A stretch of DNA of 37,994 bases, taken from contig JAGBJE010000269.1 of assembly GCA_017934625.1 (NCBI GenBank), positions 1 through 37,994 on the forward strand. Direction: 5' to 3'. Below the pieces are notes generated by a model that made no database searches, had not been told where the DNA came from, and saw nothing but the letters and a program-made list of their open reading frames with translations. Each line of letters starts with the position of its first letter. Position 1 is the first letter of the stretch. Source of the DNA: Pseudobutyrivibrio sp. (lineage in GTDB: Bacteria; Bacillota; Clostridia; Lachnospirales; Lachnospiraceae). Below, in pieces: positions 15,747 to 23,780 of this stretch. The position numbers and the translations under genes are program-made.

Positions 15747-18700
15747 TTAATCATCCAACTGTGCCTCAATAAGATTCACAGATACAAGAGCTGATACACC
15801 CTTTTCCTGCATTGTGATACCAAAAAGTCTATCAGCAGCATTCATAGTACCACGTCTATGAGTAATAACAATAAACTGTGTATTCTTTGTAAGCTTGTGC
15901 AAGTATCCAGCAAATCTATCTACGTTTGCATCATCAAGAGCCGCCTCAATCTCATCAAGAAGACAGAATGGTGATGGCTTAAGATTTTGGATTGCAAAAA
16001 GTAGTGCAATTGCTGTAAGTGATTTCTCACCACCTGACATCTGCATCATATTGATAAGCTTCTTTCCTGGTGGCTGAGCGTTGATGATAATACCTGTTTC
16101 AAGAATATCTTCCTCATCAACTAAGGCAAGTGAACCATGTCCGCCGCCAAAGAGCTCCTTAAATGCTTTATCGAATTCACGTTGAATATCCTTAAAGCCT
16201 TCTGTAAACTGCTTGCGCATTCCCTCATCAAGCTCATCGATAATTCTGATAAGAGAAGCCTCTGCCTCAACCAAATCATCATGCTGTCCCTTAAGGAAGT
16301 TGTATCTTTCAGAAAGCTCCTTAAACTCTTCAATAGCGTTAACATTAACGTTACCCATTGAACGAATTGCATTTTTGATTTTGTTAGCATCTTTCTTCAT
16401 CTGATCCAAATCATTATATTCAGGATCCTTTAACTCCTCTGCTGAATGATATGTAAGTTCGTACTCATTCCACATGTAGTTATTCTGGCTAGAAATAGCA
16501 TCAGCAATCTTTTCATGCTGTGAATCCAAACGATATATTTCCTTGTCAAGCTCAGAAATTCTATCTGAAATCTCCTGTCTTTGTTCAAAGAAATTCTTAT
16601 GAGAGCTATTAAGCTCTTCTCTTTTTGCTGTTGTCTCTTTGATTTCTTCCTCAAGCTGTCCAAAGGAATCATCTGATGCAGCAATTGTAGCTTTAATCTC
16701 TTCGATTCTTTGCTTTTTGCTTTCAGTCTCTTCTTTGGTAGACTTGGCATTTTCCTTAATAGATGAAATATCATTATCGCACTTTTCGATTTCTGCAAGT
16801 ACACGGTCTAAGTTCTGCTGAACGAATTCTACCTTCTGTCTTGCATTGGCCTCTTCAATCTGAACCTCTGACATAGTTCTGTTTACAGAGGTCTCCATAT
16901 AGGTCTTTTCATCTACTTCATCAGAAAGCTTTTGAATCTCAGCCTTAAGCTCTGCCTCTTTATTCTCTGATTCCTGCTTCTCGAACTCAATTTCCTTTTT
17001 ACCAGATGCGATTTCTGTAAGCTGTGACTCAAGCTCTTCGCTTTCCCTTGAAAGTCCTTCGTAAGCTGTTAGGCTTTCCTTCTTCTGTTCATTTGCTCTA
17101 TCAAGGCCAAGCTTTGCAGTGTTAAGTGCAATAGCTGCCTCGTTTAACTTAGTAGTATTTTCTTCCTTATCAGATTCAAGCAATGCTGCAGCAGTTTCGA
17201 TTTCACCAGCGCGAACCTTAAGCTCATCCATCTCCTTAGAAATTACATCCAACTTATTCTCAAGCTCTTCAATTTCTCTATTTCTTCCAAGAAGATTTGA
17301 CTTATTCTTGAAGTGACCACCAGTCATAGAACCACCTGGTGCCAAATATTCGCCATCTACTGTAACAATATGAATGCTGTAATTGTTCTTCTTAGCAAGG
17401 GCAATTGCCGAATCAATATGGTCTGTAACAACTACTCTTCCAAGTAAGTAAGCAACAACACCGTCAAACTTGCTGTCGCAACTAACAAGCTCTGAGGCAA
17501 GACCAAGAACACCCTTTTCTTTAAGAACCTCAGTCTTTTTGAAATTACCCCTTCCATCTACAGATGTCAGTGGAAGGAATGTGGCACGGCCAAGCTTATT
17601 TTCCTTAAGGAACGAAATAAGCTTCTTAGCGCTTGCTTCATCTGAGGTAACGATGTTTTGTATATTACCACCTAAAGCTGTTTCGATGGCCATTTCGTAT
17701 TTCTTCTCTACATGAATAAGGTCAGAAACAACACCTTCGATACCATCGATTTTGCCCTTTTGCTCCATGATTTTACGAGTAGAGTTACCGTAACCTTCAT
17801 AGCGCTCTGCAATATTCTTTACAGACTCAAGTCTTGTCTGTACTCTGGCAAATTCATCCTTCTTGGCTTGAAGCTTTTCTGTATTTTCCTTGCCTTTATT
17901 CTTCCATTCAACAGCCTTAGCTGAAAATTCCTTATCCTTTTCCTGTAAGCTAATTAATAAATCCTGAGCATTCTTAAATTCTTCCTCAGCAAGAGAAACG
18001 GCAACATCTAAATCCTCTTCTCTTGTTTTACGCTCAAGCAGTCTCTGGTTAAGCTTAGCCTTACGGATATTAGTCTGTTCAAGCATTGTCTCAAGACGCT
18101 GCTCCTTAGACTTGATAGAAGCTCTATTATTAAGAAGCTCCATAATTGCCTTGTTATCAGCTTCAATCTTTTCGTTGTTTGTGGTAATTGCAGTCTGTAA
18201 TTCACTGTAGTTATTCTTAACAGCTGTGAGACGCTCAACAGCTTCCTCTAAGGTCTTATCAAGCTCTTCCTTTTCTTTCTTAAAATCAACAAGCTGTGAT
18301 TCCTTAGAAGCCTTCTCTGCCTCAATCTCAGCCACACGCGCAGCCAAGCTTTCATCAGTAGCATTAGCTGAACGAATCTGCTCTTCTAAAAGAAGTATTT
18401 CATTTTCAAGCTTACCCTTTAGCAAGGTCGAATCAGATTGATTCTTCTTTAAGGTTTCAATCTGCTCATCTAAATCTGCAATCTGTTGCTCCAAAGAATC
18501 GTACTTGTTACGGATTTCTTCCTGAGCCACCTTGCTTTCTTCCATATGCTCTTTAGCAAGAGTGGAATTCTTATCCACCTCATTTAAAGCAGCTGTAAGT
18601 CTATCTACCTCTAACATAAAGGAATTAACATCAATTCTCTTTAATTCCTCTTTGTATTTTAAATATTGTTTTGCATCCTCTGACTGCTTCTCCAAAGGCC

Positions 18701-19307
18701 CAATTCTTCGTTCCTGCTCAGATAAAATATCATTTACACGAACAAGATTTTCTCTTTCGCTTTCAAGCTTCTTAACTGATGCAGCCTTACGCTTTTTATA
18801 CTTTACAATACCAACAGCCTCATCAAAAAGCTCACGTCTATCCTCTGGTTTACCAGATAAGATTTTTTCAATCTGACCCTGTCCGATAATAGAATATCCT
18901 TCTTTACCTACACCAGTATCGTAGAAAAGCTCAGAAACATCCTTTAATCTACAAGGTGTTCCATTTAAAAGATATTCACTTTCGCCCGAACGATAAACGC
19001 GACGTGCGATAGTTACCTCTTCATAATCTACTGGAAGCACATGGTCCGAATTGTCCATTGTAAGTGCTACATAAGCATAAGAAAGCGGCTTTCTGGCTTC
19101 TGTTCCCGCAAAGATAATATCCTGCATGGAAGAACCACGAAGCTGCTTAGCTGATTGTTCTCCAAGAACCCATCTAACGGCGTCGGCAACATTACTCTTA
19201 CCTGAACCATTAGGACCTACGATGCCTGTAATTCCATTATGGAATTCAAACTTCATCTTATGAGCAAAAGACTTAAATCCATATATTTCAATACTCTTTA
19301 GATACAT
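15747..19307 (-). CDS. smc: Chromosome segregation ATPase SMC
   Basis: ABC-type condensin ATPase that organises and separates the chromosome. It has 1186 residues, as in B. subtilis. Walker A GPNGSGKSN (31-39), a first long coiled coil (about 170-500), a hinge around 515-680 with GVVSDLIHVEKKYEMAIETALGG and GGSMTGGHFKNKSN, a second coiled coil, then the C-terminal head with MSGGEKSLTAIALLFAIQ and Walker B PFCLLDEIEAALDD. ATG start with AGGAG upstream. No scpA or scpB in the window. The gap before it is structured (19326-19452). Confidence 0.98.
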   Translation of the reverse strand: MYLKSIEIYGFKSFAHKMKFEFHNGITGIVGPNGSGKSNVADAVRWVLGEQSAKQLRGSSMQDIIFAGTEARKPLSYAYVALTMDNSDHVLPVDYEEVTIARRVYRSGESEYLLNGTPCRLKDVSELFYDTGVGKEGYSIIGQGQIEKILSGKPEDRRELFDEAVGIVKYKKRKAASVKKLESERENLVRVNDILSEQERRIGPLEKQSEDAKQYLKYKEELKRIDVNSFMLEVDRLTAALNEVDKNSTLAKEHMEESKVAQEEIRNKYDSLEQQIADLDEQIETLKKNQSDSTLLKGKLENEILLLEEQIRSANATDESLAARVAEIEAEKASKESQLVDFKKEKEELDKTLEEAVERLTAVKNNYSELQTAITTNNEKIEADNKAIMELLNNRASIKSKEQRLETMLEQTNIRKAKLNQRLLERKTREEDLDVAVSLAEEEFKNAQDLLISLQEKDKEFSAKAVEWKNKGKENTEKLQAKKDEFARVQTRLESVKNIAERYEGYGNSTRKIMEQKGKIDGIEGVVSDLIHVEKKYEMAIETALGGNIQNIVTSDEASAKKLISFLKENKLGRATFLPLTSVDGRGNFKKTEVLKEKGVLGLASELVSCDSKFDGVVAYLLGRVVVTDHIDSAIALAKKNNYSIHIVTVDGEYLAPGGSMTGGHFKNKSNLLGRNREIEELENKLDVISKEMDELKVRAGEIETAAALLESDKEENTTKLNEAAIALNTAKLGLDRANEQKKESLTAYEGLSRESEELESQLTEIASGKKEIEFEKQESENKEAELKAEIQKLSDEVDEKTYMETSVNRTMSEVQIEEANARQKVEFVQQNLDRVLAEIEKCDNDISSIKENAKSTKEETESKKQRIEEIKATIAASDDSFGQLEEEIKETTAKREELNSSHKNFFEQRQEISDRISELDKEIYRLDSQHEKIADAISSQNNYMWNEYELTYHSAEELKDPEYNDLDQMKKDANKIKNAIRSMGNVNVNAIEEFKELSERYNFLKGQHDDLVEAEASLIRIIDELDEGMRKQFTEGFKDIQREFDKAFKELFGGGHGSLALVDEEDILETGIIINAQPPGKKLINMMQMSGGEKSLTAIALLFAIQNLKPSPFCLLDEIEAALDDANVDRFAGYLHKLTKNTQFIVITHRRGTMNAADRLFGITMQEKGVSALVSVNLIEAQLDD

Positions 19308-19325
19308 TATTCACTCCTGTAGTCC

Positions 19326-19452
19326 GCCTGAAAAATAGTCTTACTCTCGCTTGTTACGCAAACAATAATTAATCCTCTTACAGTCACTGGATGTTCCTTT
19401 CAGAGGATAAATCATTGTCTGCTACAAGCTATTTGTACGTATCTATTCAGGC
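19326..19452 (-). other. Candidate structured RNA between rnc and smc
   Basis: A closing stem brings the two ends together: GCCTGAA (19326-19332) pairs with TTCAGGC (19446-19452), and after a 3-base bulge TAG pairs with CTA. Inside are three hairpins: TTGTT/AACAA (19351-19365), ATCCTCT/AGAGGAT (19372-19408) and TACAA/TTGTA (19423-19437). In minus-strand RNA the fold ends about 12 bases before the smc ribosome-binding site. I matched no known riboswitch. It might be a cis-regulatory RNA or a processing site for the RNase III encoded upstream. Confidence 0.4.
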
Positions 19453-19512
19453 TCATTTAAATTTTTCATAAACCAATATTCCCTGATTAATATTCTAGAC
19501 AATAATATTGAA

Positions 19513-20217
19513 CTATATTATATTAATCGATTCCTCTTTGTGTAAACGAAGAAGGCCCTCGTAGGCGGCTTCTTGCTCGGCAGCCTTTTTGGTGCGGCCA
19601 ATTCCGGTACCAAGGACTTTGGAGCCTACAACGGCTTCTACTTTAAATTCCTTAGCGTGATCTGGACCTGATTCTGAAAGCAGGTTATATGTAAGAGGCT
19701 CTTTATAATTTGCCTGGACAACCTCCTGCAATCTAGTCTTACTATCATGGAACAACTGCTTATGTTCAATATCATTTAATACAAACCTATGAATATATTT
19801 AGATGCAGGCTCCATACCTCCATCTAAGAAAATAGCTCCGATTGTAGCTTCAAAGGCGTCTGAAAGAATGGATTTTCTCTCACGACCTCCAGTCATATCC
19901 TCGCCTTTAGAAAGGAGAACAAAATCTCCAAGATTAATCTCCTTACAGATGAAAGCAAGTGTAGGCTCGCAGACAATGCTGGCTCTAAGCCTAGAAAGCT
20001 TACCTTCGTTTAAATCAGTATAATTTAGATACAAAAACTCACTAGATACTATCTCAAGCACTGCGTCACCTAAAAACTCTAATCGCTCGTTATCGCTAAG
20101 CTTTGGCATGTGTTGCTCGTTAGCATAAGAGCTGTGGGTTAAGGCCTGCTTTAATAAGCTTTCGTCTCTAAACTCATAACCGATAATCCTTTGAAATTCT
20201 TTTAAATCCTTATTCAA
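19513..20217 (-). CDS. rnc: Ribonuclease III
   Basis: Double-strand-specific endoribonuclease that processes rRNA precursors and some mRNAs. Signature NERLEFLGDAVL (43-54) with the catalytic acidic residues, then a C-terminal dsRNA-binding domain (about 158-228, with LQEVVQANYKEPLTYNLL and the GIGRTKKAAEQEAA helix). The open frame reaches ATG 20247, but that lies inside a hairpin. The TTG at 20215-20217, seven bases after AGGAGG, gives a normal 234-residue protein starting MNKDLKEFQRIIGY. It follows acpP and precedes smc, as in many Firmicutes. Confidence 0.95.
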   Translation of the reverse strand: MNKDLKEFQRIIGYEFRDESLLKQALTHSSYANEQHMPKLSDNERLEFLGDAVLEIVSSEFLYLNYTDLNEGKLSRLRASIVCEPTLAFICKEINLGDFVLLSKGEDMTGGRERKSILSDAFEATIGAIFLDGGMEPASKYIHRFVLNDIEHKQLFHDSKTRLQEVVQANYKEPLTYNLLSESGPDHAKEFKVEAVVGSKVLGTGIGRTKKAAEQEAAYEGLLRLHKEESINII

Positions 20218-20239
20218 TATCTTACCTCCTGAGTTTAAA

Positions 20240-20270
20240 GAAAGCACCCAGTGAAAAGCTGGATGCTTTC
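20240..20270 (-). terminator. Hairpin between acpP and rnc, possible partial terminator
   Basis: Arms GAAAGCACCCAG / CTGGATGCTTTC (12 bp with one mismatch), 7-base loop, 10 bases after the acpP stop. On the minus strand only a short TTT follows, so it is more likely a leaky terminator or an mRNA-stabilising hairpin that keeps ACP levels above RNase III. Confidence 0.55.
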
Positions 20271-20280
20271 AGCAATTCAA

Positions 20281-20517
20281 TTAATTACCTGCAACAGTCT
20301 TCTTGATAAGCTCAACTGCATCACCAACAGTTGAAAGCTTTTCAGCAGCATCAGTATCAACTTCGATGTTAAGCTTCTCCTCAACACCCATGATAATCTG
20401 GAAAACATCAAGTGAATCTGCTCCAAGGTCATCTACGAAAGTTGTATCAGCTGTAATCTCAGCAGCATCAACATTTAATACCTCAGCAATAATCTCTTTT
20501 AATAAATCGAATTCCAT
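20281..20517 (-). CDS. acpP: Acyl carrier protein
   Basis: Carrier of growing fatty acyl chains on 4'-phosphopantetheine. It has 78 acidic residues; the prosthetic group attaches to Ser35 in DDLGADSLDVFQ (29-40). ATG with AGGAGG upstream, 3 bases after plsX. It lies between plsX, which uses acyl-ACP as substrate, and rnc. fabD, fabG and fabF are not in the window, so this is the short plsX-acpP form of the cluster. Confidence 0.97.
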   Translation of the reverse strand: MEFDLLKEIIAEVLNVDAAEITADTTFVDDLGADSLDVFQIIMGVEEKLNIEVDTDAAEKLSTVGDAVELIKKTVAGN

Positions 20518-20520
20518 ATC

Positions 20521-21543
20521 TTAATCCTCCTTTTTGGTTTCTATAACAATGTTATCTCTGATAAGCTCGTTAATCTTTTGCTCTTTAAAGGTTACGCACT
20601 GGAAAATGGTGTTCTTAACCTCTCCAGCCTTGGCGCTACCATGAGTCTTAACAACAAGACCTTTAAGACCAAGTAAAGGAGCTCCGCCATATTCGCTAGC
20701 GTCAAATGCCTTAAGTGTGCTCTTAAGAGCTGGAAGAGCAAGCGCCGCACCAATTTTAGATCTAAGAGTACTCATAAGACCGCCCTTAATAACAGAGACA
20801 AGTGTGCTTGCTAAGCCTTCATATAATTTTAAAATAACATTACCAACAAATCCATCGCAAATGATAACATCTGCATCACCATTTGGAATATTTCTAGCCT
20901 CAATGCTACCGACAAAGTTAATATCCTTGCATTCCTTTAATAGAGGCATTGTTTCTTTAACAAGAGCATTGCCCTTTTCTTCCTCTGCCCCAACATTAAC
21001 GATAGCAACCTTTGGATTCTTAATTCCAACAACCTTTTCCATGTAAATGCTGCCCATCTTAGCAAACTGAACTAAGTGGCTAGGTCTGCAATCTACATTA
21101 GCACCAGAATCTGCTAAAAAAGCAACTCCTGTCTTAACTGGGAAAAGTGTACCAAATGGAGCACGCTCTATTCCTCTGATGCGGCCTACTATACCAAGAC
21201 CGCCTGTTAAAAGAGCACCAGAATTGCCAGCGGATACGAATGCATCAGCCACACCATCCTTAACCAAATGAAGGCCAACTACCATCGAAGAATCCTTCTT
21301 ACGCTTAATAGCAGCAACAGGATGTTCTGCTGTCTCAATAACCTCTGTAGCATTCTTTATTTCTATCTGGTCACTAGGATATGTGTGCTTGGCAAGCTCT
21401 TCCTTAACAACATCCTCCTGACCTACTAAAATGACCTTAATATCCTTGTTTAGATTTACTGCATCTACAGCACCTTTAACCATCTCTGAAGGTGCATTAT
21501 CACCGCCCATAGCATCAAGGGCCACAATTGTTAATTCACTCAT
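20521..21543 (-). CDS. plsX: Phosphate acyltransferase PlsX
   Basis: Converts acyl-ACP to acyl-phosphate, the first step of the PlsX/PlsY route to phosphatidic acid. 340 residues, normal. The N-terminus IVALDAMGGDNAPSEMVKGA, HPVAAIKRKKDSSMVVG, FVSAGNSGALLTGGLGIVGRI, and the C-terminal YGGAPLLGLKGLVVKTHGSA block are family marks. ATG start with AAAGGA upstream. Its own promoter lies directly behind the rpmF terminator, so plsX-acpP-rnc form a unit. Confidence 0.97.
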   Translation of the reverse strand: MSELTIVALDAMGGDNAPSEMVKGAVDAVNLNKDIKVILVGQEDVVKEELAKHTYPSDQIEIKNATEVIETAEHPVAAIKRKKDSSMVVGLHLVKDGVADAFVSAGNSGALLTGGLGIVGRIRGIERAPFGTLFPVKTGVAFLADSGANVDCRPSHLVQFAKMGSIYMEKVVGIKNPKVAIVNVGAEEEKGNALVKETMPLLKECKDINFVGSIEARNIPNGDADVIICDGFVGNVILKLYEGLASTLVSVIKGGLMSTLRSKIGAALALPALKSTLKAFDASEYGGAPLLGLKGLVVKTHGSAKAGEVKNTIFQCVTFKEQKINELIRDNIVIETKKED

Positions 21544-21571
21544 ATGAAATCCTTTCCATGCAACTTATAAA

Positions 21572-21600
21572 AGTATATATGATATATGAAAATATTTCAA
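21572..21600 (-). promoter_or_regulatory. Predicted promoter for plsX-acpP-rnc
   Basis: TTGAAA (21595-21600), 17-base spacer, TATACT (21572-21577); start of transcription near 21565. The -35 box directly abuts the T-run of the rpmF terminator. It does not match the FapR operator well by eye. Confidence 0.7.
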
Positions 21601-21602
21601 AT

Positions 21603-21629
21603 AAAAAACCTCTCGGCAGAACCGAGAGG
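21603..21629 (-). terminator. Intrinsic terminator after rpmF
   Basis: Perfect 8-bp stem CCTCTCGG / CCGAGAGG with a 5-base loop, followed by TTTTTTATTTG on the minus strand. It lies 9 bases after the rpmF stop and ends the yceD-rpmF transcript. Confidence 0.9.
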
Positions 21630-21637
21630 CTTTAAAA

Positions 21638-21817
21638 TTAATCAACTGCGATGATTTCTTTTTTGTTGTATGATCCACAGTTCTTGCAAACTCTATGTGG
21701 AACCATAAGCTCGCCGCACTTGCTGCACTTAACAAGAGTAGGATTGCTCATCTTCCAGTTTGCTCTTCTTTTATCTCTTCTTCCCTTAGAAGATTTGTTC
21801 TTTGGACAAATAGACAT
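21638..21817 (-). CDS. rpmF: 50S ribosomal protein bL32 (zinc-binding form)
   Basis: Small ribosomal protein bL32. I translated this short gene by hand: 59 residues starting MSICPKNKSSKGRRDKRRAN and ending EIIAVD. It keeps the four-cysteine zinc site CSKCG...CKNCG (Cys31, Cys34, Cys44, Cys47), so it is the C+ form. The ATG at 21815-21817 has AAGGAGG nine bases upstream, located inside the end of yceD. Only one base separates the two genes, so they are translationally close. The yceD-rpmF pair is conserved across bacteria. Confidence 0.96.
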   Translation of the reverse strand: MSICPKNKSSKGRRDKRRANWKMSNPTLVKCSKCGELMVPHRVCKNCGSYNKKEIIAVD

Positions 21818-21818
21818 G

Positions 21819-22349
21819 CTATTTCACCTCCTTAAAGCTATTAAAGACATCTAAAAATTGTGCCATTCTAGGATCTAAAACTGTATCATCACAACCACAA
21901 GGCTCGATGTTACGATTCTTACCGCAAACTGGGCAAATACCTTTGCAGTCATCCTGGCACAATATCTTTGCCGGGAAATTCACTAAGATCTCGTTTAAAA
22001 TGAGTTCATCTATATCTATTTCTTCGCCATCTACGAAAGAATATGGTCCGATATCATCATCTGTAACAACCTGTCCCTCAGAAACCTCAACAGTCTCATC
22101 AGCTGAAACAGGAACTTCAAATGTAACATCTCCTAAGCATCTATCACACTGACCTAAGATAGAACATTTAGTATCAAAAGTGATGTGAAGCTTACCTGAA
22201 CCAATCATAGATAAAACTACATCAAATGGCTCTATGTGATTGATAGAAAAATCACTGCCAAGATAAGAAAAATCACATATATCAACTGCTCCAGTGAACT
22301 TCTTACTCTGATCAGGTAATGAAGTAATATCCTTAATAGAAATCTTCAT
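21819..22349 (-). CDS. yceD: YceD/DUF177 family protein (23S rRNA accumulation protein)
   Basis: DUF177 protein, nearly always next to rpmF; in plants and E. coli homologues affect 23S rRNA accumulation, though the exact reaction is unknown. It has 176 residues. An N-terminal beta-rich part leads to CDRCLG and then the acidic IDIDELILNEI segment. The C-terminus has a cysteine cluster (CQDDCKGICPVCGKN, CGC) that could bind metal. ATG with AGGAG upstream. A perfect consensus promoter lies 20-55 bases before it. Confidence 0.9.
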   Translation of the reverse strand: MKISIKDITSLPDQSKKFTGAVDICDFSYLGSDFSINHIEPFDVVLSMIGSGKLHITFDTKCSILGQCDRCLGDVTFEVPVSADETVEVSEGQVVTDDDIGPYSFVDGEEIDIDELILNEILVNFPAKILCQDDCKGICPVCGKNRNIEPCGCDDTVLDPRMAQFLDVFNSFKEVK

Positions 22350-22375
22350 AAATATCTCCTATCCACACTTGGTCA

Positions 22376-22404
22376 ATTATACTAAGCTTTATATTCGTTG
22401 TCAA
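22376..22404 (-). promoter_or_regulatory. Perfect consensus sigma-A promoter for yceD-rpmF
   Basis: TTGACA (22399-22404), exactly 17 bases, TATAAT (22376-22381). Every consensus position is met. Start of transcription is expected near 22369, about 20 bases before the yceD ATG. It lies in the 90-base gap behind ackA, in which I see no convincing terminator for ackA. Confidence 0.9.
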
Positions 22405-22439
22405 ACCTTTTTTCAAAATTTACACACAATTAATGTGAT

Positions 22440-23636
22440 TTATTTTCCAGAAACGATTGCAGCTGTATCTCTTGCAATCATAACCTCTTCGTTTGTAGGA
22501 ATAACAAATACCTTAACCTTTGAAGAATCAGAAGAAATAAGCTTATCCTCGCTTGGACCTTCGTTACGAGAACTATCAAGCTCAACACCCATAAATCCAA
22601 GGTGATCACATACAGCCTGACGAAGACCTGCATTGTTCTCTCCAAGACCTGCTGTGAAGCAAATCATATCAACACCGTTCATTGCTGCAGCATATGCACC
22701 AACATACTTAGCAATACGATAAGCAATCATATCCATAGCAAGCTTTGCTCTCTCGTTACCCTCTGCAGAAGCTGCAATAAGGTCACGGAAATCTGAAGAA
22801 ATTCCAGAAACACCAAGCGCACCTGATTCCTTATTAAGGACATTCATAACACCTGCAAAATCAAGGCCTTCCTTCTTAGCCATATACTCAACAGCTGAAG
22901 GATCAATATCACCTGAACGTGTCCCCATTACAAGACCCTCAAGTGGAGAAAGACCCATTGAAGTATCTACTGACTTACCATTAAGTACTGCACAGCAGCT
23001 AGCGCCGTTACCAATGTGGCAAACGATAATCTTTGAATTGTTAATATCTGCATTAGCAAACTCACATACTCTCTTTGAAACATAGCTGTGGCTTGTTCCA
23101 TGGAAGCCGTAACGACGAACGCCGTACTTCTCATAGTACTTGTAAGGAACTGCATACATGTAAGCTTCCTTAGGCATTGTCTGATGGAAAGCTGTATCAA
23201 ATACACCAACCTGTGGCTTACCTGGCATAAGCTCACGACAAGCATTAATACCAATGATGTTAGCTGGGTTATGAAGAGGAGCAAGATCGTTACACTCTTC
23301 TACAACCTTAATCATCTCATCTGTGATAAGTGCTGACTCAGCAAACTTCTCGCCACCGTGTACGACTCTGTGACCTACAGCATCGATTTCCTCTAATGAT
23401 GAAATAGCGCCTGTCTTGTCGTTTGTAATAGCGTTAATTACAGCTGCAACTGCCTCTTTATGTGTAGGCATTGGAATCTCTGTAGTCTCTTTGTCAAGAC
23501 CAGCCTTCTGATATACGATACGTCCGTCGATACCGATTCTTTCGCAAAGGCCCTTGCAAAGTACCTGCTCGCTCTCAGAATCAATAACCTGATACTTAAG
23601 AGATGAGCTACCACAGTTAATAACTAAAATCTTCAT
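22440..23636 (-). CDS. ackA: Acetate kinase
   Basis: Forms ATP and acetate from acetyl phosphate, or the reverse. It has 398 residues. MKILVINCGSSSLKYQ (1-16), GHRVVHGGE, AFHQTMPKEAYMYAVPY, RRYGFHGTSHSYV, HIGNGAS and FTAGLGENN are all present, so the active site is complete. ATG with AAAGGA upstream. pta (phosphotransacetylase), often the neighbour, is not here; instead tmcAL starts on the other strand upstream. Ackless regulation sites were not seen. Confidence 0.97.
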   Translation of the reverse strand: MKILVINCGSSSLKYQVIDSESEQVLCKGLCERIGIDGRIVYQKAGLDKETTEIPMPTHKEAVAAVINAITNDKTGAISSLEEIDAVGHRVVHGGEKFAESALITDEMIKVVEECNDLAPLHNPANIIGINACRELMPGKPQVGVFDTAFHQTMPKEAYMYAVPYKYYEKYGVRRYGFHGTSHSYVSKRVCEFANADINNSKIIVCHIGNGASCCAVLNGKSVDTSMGLSPLEGLVMGTRSGDIDPSAVEYMAKKEGLDFAGVMNVLNKESGALGVSGISSDFRDLIAASAEGNERAKLAMDMIAYRIAKYVGAYAAAMNGVDMICFTAGLGENNAGLRQAVCDHLGFMGVELDSSRNEGPSEDKLISSDSSKVKVFVIPTNEEVMIARDTAAIVSGK

Positions 23637-23700
23637 AATAGAATAGTCCTTTCTTATCTATATTTTTCTTTCTTTAATATAATTTTTATACAACTCTAAT

Positions 23701-23728
23701 ATTATAACACTTAAAAATGTCTTCTCAA
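23701..23728 (-). promoter_or_regulatory. Predicted promoter for ackA
   Basis: TTGAGA (23723-23728), 16-base spacer, TATAAT (23701-23706) preceded by TGT (extended -10). The leader before ackA is about 60 bases. It lies back to back with the tmcAL promoter region. Confidence 0.65.
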
Positions 23729-23741
23729 CATAATTTTATTG

Positions 23742-23747
23742 TATAAT
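23742..23747 (+). promoter_or_regulatory. -10 element for tmcAL
   Basis: A perfect plus-strand TATAAT 34 bases before the tmcAL start codon. No good -35 lies 16-18 bases upstream (GTCTTC at 17), so the promoter may be weak or aided by a factor. Confidence 0.45.
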
Positions 23748-23780
23748 AGCCCTATAAAAGTTTTTTCGGAGGAACAAAAA

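Noticed and set aside
19308..19512. SRP RNA (ffs) or 6S RNA in the rnc-smc gap
   Set aside because: The SRP RNA GGAAGGAAGCAG-type loop is missing and the size is too small for 6S RNA; kept only as an unassigned structured element.
20218..20247. ATG at 20247 as the rnc start
   Set aside because: It lies inside the acpP-rnc hairpin, and the added residues do not match RNase III; TTG 20217 has the ideal AGGAGG.
22420..22440. CACA/TGTG repeat behind ackA as a terminator
   Set aside because: Only four base pairs and no T-run directly after it.
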